DNA of 64,000 nucleotides from Clavaria fumosa. Its lineage: Eukaryota; Basidiomycota; Agaricomycetes; Agaricales; Clavariaceae. Location: assembly GCA_951802425.1 (NCBI GenBank), contig OX637805.1, forward strand, positions 1,116,001 through 1,180,000, in the 5' to 3' direction. The notes below the pieces were generated by a model. The model saw only the letters and a list, made by a program, of their open reading frames with translations. It did not search any database and was not told the origin of the DNA. Below are positions 57,510 through 64,000 of this stretch, in pieces; within the stretch, counting starts at the first letter, position 1; every line of letters starts with the position of its first letter. The position numbers and the translations under genes are program-made.

Positions 57510-59128
57510 TTAACTCGGGACCGCACTCCAATGCCCTACCTGCGAAGCATTTCGAGAGTTGTCGTCTAATACTTGAGAATAGTCATGAACCTCTGGCACA
57601 TCCCGGTCATCGTCGTGCCCGGAAGTGGATGGCGATGGCGATTTCTGCCAGTTCTCATTCTCCCGGCTCGTTAGACTCTGAGAAATCCACCGCAATGGTT
57701 GAGATATCGGCATAACGTTTGGCATGTCCATAACTTGTGGCACCTGGAAACCAACACTGAATTGTGGTCCACTAGATCCGGAGACCCGTGGATCTGGGAG
57801 GGAATAAATGCCGTGCGTACGCAGGTGTCGCTTGGCATTCGATCGAACGGCAAAGCTCTTCTCGCAGGTGGCCACCATGCATTTGTATGCTAGAATAGAC
57901 TCAATCAACGATGTTATCGATCGAGATAAAATATAGCATGCTTACGCTTCGCTCCAGAATGCGAGTTCATGTGTGTAGCCAAACCGCTGGGGCGCGGGAA
58001 CGTCTTGCAACAGATTTCACACTGGTGCATCTTGGCTTTTCTGGGTGTAGGCCGACGGGAAGACTCCCCATTGATGGCGATGCTCTGCGGCTCGCCGCTA
58101 TAGAATGGATGAGAAGTCGAGCCAGGGTTTGGATCGGAGGATGCGGCGCGACTTGACTGTGGCTCCATTCGACTTGGGACGTTGAATGGTCCATGACGAA
58201 TCGCGCCATCTAGCGAAGAACTCGATCGCTCTACTAGCAATCCCCCATGCAAGGATGAGCGTTCGCAGACTGTGTCTGGTGGGGTGGATGGTGAGGCGCG
58301 TGTACCCGTCGGCAACACGGGAAAGGGAAGGGGCGGCTGAGGGTTCCCGCTGCTGTTAGGTGCAACGTGGAATGTGAAGCTCGTTGATCCCAGTAAATTC
58401 TGCCCATTGTAGCCGAGTATAGAAGGTGACGAAGCCGATCTGCCATGGCCTTGAGGGCGGTAGGAGGATTGTAGGACGCCTTGCAGATGCCCCATCGATC
58501 CGAGGTTGGAAGCGCTTCCATCTGCCTCGTTAAGAGGGGCCTGCGCGGTCTCCGTATGCATTCGCGGCACCAGCGGCTCGTACATCTCGTATGGTAACTC
58601 GCCTCGTTCTCCTTGGGCAAGAAAAGTCTGACCGCTGCTACTGTGGAGAACTTGGACCTGTTGAGAGTGGTTATCGGCCATCATCACCCCAGTCCCCGCT
58701 ACGTTGCCTGGCACATGGTTGTGTCCAGACTGTGCACCGAGGAAGTCATACGTCTCCGCATAGGAAGCACTGTTTGGAAGTGGACTCTGCGAGGGCTGAG
58801 AAAAATTGACGTTGGCGCTCGAAATAGAGCGGAAGACGTTCTGCCCAATCGATCTGGTGCCTCTTCTTCCGCTGACATATGGTATCGCCATGGACGGCTC
58901 TGCCTCGGGACCGACTGGCGCCATCCTGTTAGCAATCATCCTGGGGGTGCCATGGTTGACCGTCGTGAGCTCGGGTTTCTGAGTAGTCATGTGGGACGAT
59001 AGAGTTGGACTGGAAGGCTGCCAACGACGCTGAGACGTGCCTGCATCGGGTTTAAGGTTAGACATGAAAGTCGGAGGGCAAGTCGCAGTTGCGAATGGAG
59101 AGGGAAACACGCTTGACGAAGCCTGCAT
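57510..59128 (-). CDS. C2H2 zinc-finger transcription factor with two C-terminal fingers
   Basis: The main exon is a long open frame; I chose Met at 59128 (MQASSSVFPSPF), though the frame extends to 59215. It is Ser/Pro/Gly-rich and probably disordered. Finger 1 is HQCEICCKTFPRPSGLATH then MNSH. An intron (GTAAGC...TTCTAG) joins GAK to PYKCMVATCEKSFAVRSNAK and RHLRTH in phase 1, restoring the standard H-x-x-H linker GAKPYKC. Both fingers have all four ligands. The short tail has Asp-rich sequence (GHDDDRDVPE). The pattern matches the many fungal two-finger regulators. No target can be named. Confidence 0.8.
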
Positions 59129-59215
59129 CGTGGTTAAGGTCCATGAGATGATTGGAGCATGTTTGCATGAACATACTGTCGAAAACTCTATTGTGGCGAT
59201 GTCACAGACATGCAT

Positions 59216-60301
59216 TGCGTAAATGAGAAGATGTAGAGGGAAGGAAGAATCACACTCACAATGTTCCTATCTTTAGCGTTTAAATTTGAGGGACAGACGG
59301 TGATGGAGAGGGCGAGACCGAGTTGTGCCGGCACTGTGGATGGTCTGGGGTATATACCATGATATCAATGCAGGGTCGAGTCCTGGCCACCAGAACACTC
59401 GACTGCAATAATCAGTCGGCGCTTTTCTGCGCCACCAGTCAAGATCCTGCGAGCCTGATATTTTTGACTGGTGGTACTTCCTGACCCGACGGGGATCTAT
59501 GATCCCACGCGAAACGCCCCTTCGCAAGCAATCAGGTATGGGGAGAAAAAAAAAGAGTTGATCGGAGACAAACGTACACAATTTTTTACGAGCATCCAAT
59601 TGCAGCCACAATTCTCCCAAGCCATAGTTTAGTTGCGTATCTTCCGGATAAAGGAGCCGTTTCTTCAGGTGTTCGCCGAGTCTCAACTGCTCATCATTGT
59701 CCACAACATCGCAAGATTGGCATATTAACACTCCGCGGCGACTCTGGGTCACCGCAAATTCGGAAGCGATTGGAACTCAGAGAGCCTAGTCCCAGTCCGC
59801 CATCATCGGTTACTCTCCGAACGACGTCCCATCACTTTGACAGACCTGGAAGCTATGCAATCGGATCACAGACCGACGTGCCTGGATCTCCCGGCTTACA
59901 AGAGTACTCACCCAAGCGGCTCTGGGAGCCAAAATCGAGGGAAATCTCTCCGGCATTTCAGAGATCGCATCAGATCGTATGCATCTGTTCTTCCATGCCA
60001 TAATTGCTACTGGGGTCTACGGGATGTGTGAGAATAAGTTCACTAGCTAAAGCTCTGGGTGACGCCAACTGTTTCCACCATCAGATGGTTGCGGTGCGAA
60101 GGCAGACGCCGCTCACCGCAATCTGAACGCAGTGTTCTTCGGTGCCCGCAGCGTACAATGCTCGTTGGCCCTGACTGCACGCGCAGGACCGGACGGGACG
60201 GCGTTGCCATTCCTAAATCCTTGCAGGCCTGCAGACACAGCGTTTCCGTGGCGCGGAGATCGAGATGTATCTCCGTCCTGGGGTTTAAGCGCTTTATGTC
60301 T
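59216..60301. other. Intergenic region with one uncertain open frame
   Basis: Between EXO1's stop and the zinc-finger gene start. Apart from the frame at 59273-59752 nothing is recognised. Both neighbours are on the minus strand, so this holds the 3' flank of EXO1 and the promoter side of the zinc-finger gene. Confidence 0.4.
59273..59752 (-). CDS. Hypothetical open frame, 159 residues, doubtful
   Basis: A minus-strand frame with fairly even composition. Parts read like protein (LGEHLKKRLLYPEDTQLNYG, LGELWLQLDARKK, then KISGSQDLDWWRRKAPTDYC). The middle piece (about 59515-59580) looks like an intron with a pyrimidine run. I do not recognise the family. It could be a small gene, an upstream exon of the zinc-finger gene transcript, or chance. 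Confidence 0.25.
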   Translation of the reverse strand: MTQSRRGVLICQSCDVVDNDEQLRLGEHLKKRLLYPEDTQLNYGLGELWLQLDARKKLCTFVSDQLFFFLPIPDCLRRGVSRGIIDPRRVRKYHQSKISGSQDLDWWRRKAPTDYCSRVFWWPGLDPALISWYIPQTIHSAGTTRSRPLHHRLSLKFKR

Positions 60302-62803
60302 CTATTTCCATAATGTTGTGAGTGACTTTCTCACAATGCGATTTGTTGAGGGAATCACCCGAAGTTTGCAGTTTCTCTGCCCACTGAACGCCCACTTCTC
60401 AGCCCAGCCAATGGCGACGGCGCTGCTCCGACTTGACTCCACTGTTACCGCCGACTGCGCCTCATCATCAACCCTGTCGATCATTGCATCACTAAATCCA
60501 TTGACCGCCGGGCTGGTTTGATGTATCTCGCCAGGGGTGGGATAATGCTGGTCCTCAGCTCCGTAATCATCCAACTCCTTTTCGACTTTACCATCATCAA
60601 AACAGTCAATCTCGCTTGAGAATTTGTCGGTGAACACGTCCCGCAGGTCCGGTCCGCTGGTTCTGATGTCTGATTCTGGGTAAACAGAACATCCGACTTG
60701 ACGCTGTGTGTGAGTACGCGAAGGGGTGGCCTGTACAAGAACAACCTCCCCTGATTCGCCTGGAGACCTATCCCGTCTTGTCCTAGATTGGATATGCCAG
60801 GGTGCCTTATGATTGCGTCTGGCCGTAGGCGGGCTGGAGACGTGATCGGCACCGAAATCGCCATCGTCTCCTCCGTTTCGATCATGACGCGGGGGCACAG
60901 GCGAGGAGAAATCAGGTGTATCCGTCTCCTCACCTAATTCAAAGAAGGGTGGAGGTGAAATATAGCCATCCTCTTGGATGACAGGGTCCGTGGGTTCTCG
61001 CACATTTGCCGTGAGAGAGATCGCTTCGTCTCGATCAAGCGGTTGAACATTCTCCTTTGTTGATTCCTCCCCGCTATCGGAGGGGCCTCCGCGAGGGGTC
61101 CGACTTCGCCGGTCCAGGGGCGGAGCATCTGACCGAGGCGTGCGAGTCGCATGATCTGTAAAGAAGCGAGATTGCATGGTATGAGGACTAGAACACTGCC
61201 GTTTTTCGAGTCTCTTCCGCTTTTTATCAAGATCATGCTGCATCACGTCGGTCAGAGTTCGCTTCCCACTCTCGTGTCCAGCAGTGGCGGTCGTCCTGGC
61301 TGGCTGTGAGCAATATAGTCGTTTTGGGGATGATTGCACAGTTTCTCTGGGTAACCGATCTCAAATCACGAGAGTCAGGACTGGGAGGCCAGAGTGCAGA
61401 GTTGACATACTGAAATAATTAAGCAACCCTTCGCGCGCAGGCACTGGATTCGCTTTGGCTTTTCCCTTCATCTTGAGCGCGCAGGGAATGTATTCCGGGT
61501 TTGTATCAATGATCGGTACTAGGGATACGGGATCCACGTCGCCTGAAGCCAGTCCTTTTGCCAATTGAGGTTCAATGTCTCTGCTGAAAATCAAGAAATG
61601 AATTTGCGACAGGATTTGGAGTACCCACGCTCCAATGTATGCCTCAATCTGCTCATTCCAGGGCTCCGCAGCAGTTACTTCTGTCAAATGTACCAGCCTC
61701 TCCTCAAGTGGATTGTATACTCTCTGATGAAGGAAGACTTTCTCCGCAAGAAAAAATTCTTCCAGATACCCTTTTGGAATATTCTTCTTCCCCTCCCTCC
61801 TTAGAACCTTAACCACGTTCTCCACGGTCCTGTGTTTCTTCAATAGTAACCAGGCTGTCTTCAACCCCACACCCCCAATGCTTTCAAGGTAATCGCACCC
61901 GCTGAGCATAGCCATTCTCCGAAACTGGGCATCGGACCAACCAAGGAGAGAGAAACTATTCTCAGAGCAAGCAACAGACGCGAAGTTGGAACGGGATATC
62001 AAGACCACCGTGCTCGCGACAGCGTCCAGCTTGAAAAGAACGTTGCGGCAGCCAAAGACCAGGAGGTCCGAGTCTTCAGTGATGATTCCGTCTACAAGAC
62101 CAGTCTTCTCGAGATAGGCGAGCTGTGCGTCTGCCTCGTAGGGCGCAACGACGTACGGAATGGACTCCGCGCGAAGAGCCTCAAGAAGATCACACTTGTG
62201 TTACTCCTTCGCCTCCATTGAAAGATGGTATATAAACACACACCTTGATGAGCCTGTAAACGTTGGCGACGTGGAGGGTAAGGCCGCTCGACCACAAGAC
62301 TCGAAAAAACACTCACTGATATGCCATCTGTGGTGTCACATCCACACACTTGGAGTAATACTCTCTCGCTTGTTTCGTTTTCCCTTGGGCAGCCAGGTCA
62401 TTGGCGCGAGCGAGGTTCCCTTCCCGCGTCCGCTTGCGTTGGTTCTCCGTACCTTTCTTCGCCGGTAAGGGACCACCATCGAAGACAACATAGGGCTGAA
62501 TATGATGATACTGCAGAAGCCGCAGGCGGTGCAATACGTATTCGACATATCTGTAACGTTGCCTCGTTTAGCCTCGCGCTTTCGATATCAAGTCCGGACT
62601 CCTTCACGAGGACTTCTCCGATAATATACAGACGGGACTCACCTCGTAGTTTTCTTACCAGTCGCTAGCTCTGGCGCGCACGTAAATACCCCACGATGTA
62701 ACCAGACGTACGCGTCGACAGCGAGGGTTTGACCAGAGAATTCCGAAAGATGTTTGTTGCTCTGGATAGACTTCAAAAGCGTCAAAAGACCGGATATGCC
62801 CAT
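60302..62803 (-). CDS. EXO1: Exonuclease 1 (XPG/FEN1 family)
   Basis: 5'-3' DNA exonuclease and flap nuclease of mismatch repair and break resection. The start at 62803 (MGISGLLTLLKSIQSNKHLS) is the family's invariant Met-Gly-Ile N-terminus. N-domain: SGQTLAVDAYVWLHRGVFTC and IQPYVVFDGGPLPAKKGTEN (metal Asp). I-domain: IPYVVAPYEADAQLAYLEKT and VDGIITEDSDLLVFGCRNVL (metal Glu/Asp). H3TH: AMLSGCDYLESIGGVGLKTA. Then come IPKGYLEEFFLAEKVFLHQ and the region before a long disordered, acidic and Ser/Pro-rich C-terminus (about 345 residues, 60302-61339), where partner-binding sites usually lie. Catalytic residues are all in place. Its presence near MSH6 brings two mismatch-repair partners within about 20 kb. 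Confidence 0.9.
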
Positions 62804-63812
62804 ACCGCAGATGTGGGACGGCGTCCGCAACGAATCACATTCGCGCGCTAGTGAGTCTCACGGCTGTGTCCTACTTACACCCACGATCTTGTGGCCGATG
62901 ACAACGTAACGGCTAAGCACGTGACATTCGACACGTCCCATCACACCGTGACGAGTCGCACCGGAACGCGAGAGCAGCTCCGATGTCTCGACCATGGGTA
63001 ACCATCCGCGATCTGCTCAATTATGCGCCCTTCTTTTGTTCGACGTGATCGCCTAGCCAAGAAATAACCGAGCACAGGCGTGGTGTGGGCGTTCAAACTA
63101 TCAAACCGTGCTGAATGATCACATCATGACACACAAATGTACCGAAAGTCGCCCTTCGATGTCCTGTCTTCCATATTCTGATTGATGGTTGGGCTGCACG
63201 CCAGGAGTGTGAGTGGTGGCATGCAAGTGTGCCGCGGAAACCGCGCCCAGGCGGATCTGGACTCGACCAACGGGGCCAGCACATGTACAATCTGTCAGCA
63301 GCGAAAAAAGAGGCAGAAAACGTACCGCTTACCGATTGTTTTAGGACCTATGAAGACGCCCTGTACTCCCATTCTAGCCGAATGGGTCACCGTCGTGCAG
63401 CTTCATCTTCCCGCATACTGGCAAGCTGTAACGAGGCGCGCTTGTCGGCGCGACAAGGTCGATTGTGTTTGTCGGAAAGGCTAACACAACTACTGCATCA
63501 AACTCGTCCGAGTACACCAACGACCTCTGTCCATATGGGCGACGTGTCTACCACCAGCACTACCCATTCCCATACTTGAAGCAGTTTTGCAAGCCCGCAA
63601 GCGAACGCCGCGATACGCATGGCCTCGGTGTACCTCTCGTCTTGGCATTGGAGTCGATTTTTGCGCCAGTGGCTGCATCCATAGCAATAATATATGAGGA
63701 GCCGATTCGGGGTGTGAGAGTCCACTACATTCGATGCATTCCCTTCGTGGGTACAAGTACAACTACTACAATGCCGCAGTCTTGAGGTGAAATTGCCCTT
63801 TGGGCGCATGCT
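62804..63812. other. Intergenic region, no supported gene
   Basis: Upstream of EXO1 and downstream of the partial right-edge gene. Plus-strand frames at 63182-63785 are open but overlap each other and show no family motif. A small spliced gene is possible (HQHYPFPYLKQFC is protein-like). Confidence 0.4.
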
Positions 63813-64000
63813 TTATTTTTGCAGCTGTGCTTTAGCTGCATCCGCCTCCTCGTCACTCACCAACACAATGTCAAACTCCAAGAGCTTGAACTGCGTGCCT
63901 TTGGCAAAACCGCGCTTTTCCGCCTCAGCTGGGTCATCGACGTGTTTCAAGTCCTGCAACAAGGGCGAAAAGTTCACACGACGCAAAGTCAAAAGTCATC
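63813..64000 (-). CDS. 3' end of an unidentified gene, partial at right edge
   Basis: The final exon reads DLKHVDDPAEAEKRGFAKGT, QFKLLEFDIVLVSDEEA, ending KAQLQK at a TAA (63813-63815). It is preceded by a probable acceptor (GTTGCAG, near 63960). Composition and the charged C-terminal helix are protein-like, and the frame is open to the splice site. The rest lies outside the window. I cannot name the family. Confidence 0.55.

Noticed and set aside
57440..57545. Possible tRNA-like fold in a GC-rich stretch
   Set aside because: Stem pairing is incomplete and the T-loop consensus is missing.
1..64000. CRISPR array or prokaryotic operons
   Set aside because: Introns and fungal families throughout; no regularly spaced identical repeats with unique spacers.

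Overview
This window is nuclear DNA from a filamentous basidiomycete, most likely a mushroom-forming Agaricomycete. Genes are dense and on both strands. They are cut by many 45-60 nt GT-AG introns, and the protein families are typical of that group: tandem membrane P450s, a NACHT/WD40 relic, a CRH-type GH16 enzyme and a JEN-type carboxylate transporter. All gene models were built by hand from reading frames, splice signals and remembered family motifs. No search was run.

Layout. Bases 1-1430 are two trinucleotide-periodic minisatellites, followed by a CpG-poor, gene-free stretch. From 2387 to 7158 lie two tandem minus-strand cytochrome P450 genes. From 7791 to 13370 is a large Num1/ApsA-type cortical anchor with a C-terminal PH domain. 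At 13938-16580 is a class I cyclic-nucleotide phosphodiesterase. Its upstream region is about 4.2 kb long and carries a diverged ~300 bp tandem repeat. At 20815-22023 is an unrecognised Pro/His-rich protein. From 22490 to 27145 two diverged direct repeats flank a CpG-depleted block holding a decayed NACHT-WD40 (STAND-type) gene.

From 27428 the genes are: an EFM7/NNT1-like methyltransferase with an apparent one-base frameshift, a CFA20-domain protein, a C2H2 zinc-finger protein, MSH6 (34510-40029), a JEN-type transporter (+), mitochondrial ribosomal protein uS7m (+), a degenerate RAD51 paralogue (-), a GPI-anchored CRH/GH16 wall transglycosylase (+), an ABCG half-transporter (-), a three-RRM protein (-), 5-formyltetrahydrofolate cyclo-ligase (-), PIG-P (+), a second C2H2 factor (-), EXO1 (-), and the 3' end of an unidentified gene at the right edge.

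Three genes (MSH6, EXO1 and the RAD51 paralogue) belong to mismatch repair and recombination. MSH6 and EXO1 products normally act in the same pathway, but nothing shows that their proximity here is functional. The observations I rate highest are: the MSH6 Walker A loop assembled from consecutive 13-nt microexons; a ladder of QT motifs, resembling LC8/dynein-light-chain binding sites, in the Num1-like anchor; a RAD51 paralogue with both Walker motifs degraded; the repeat-flanked, CpG-depleted STAND relic; and a two-copy palindromic element. I did not find a clearly new multi-gene system.
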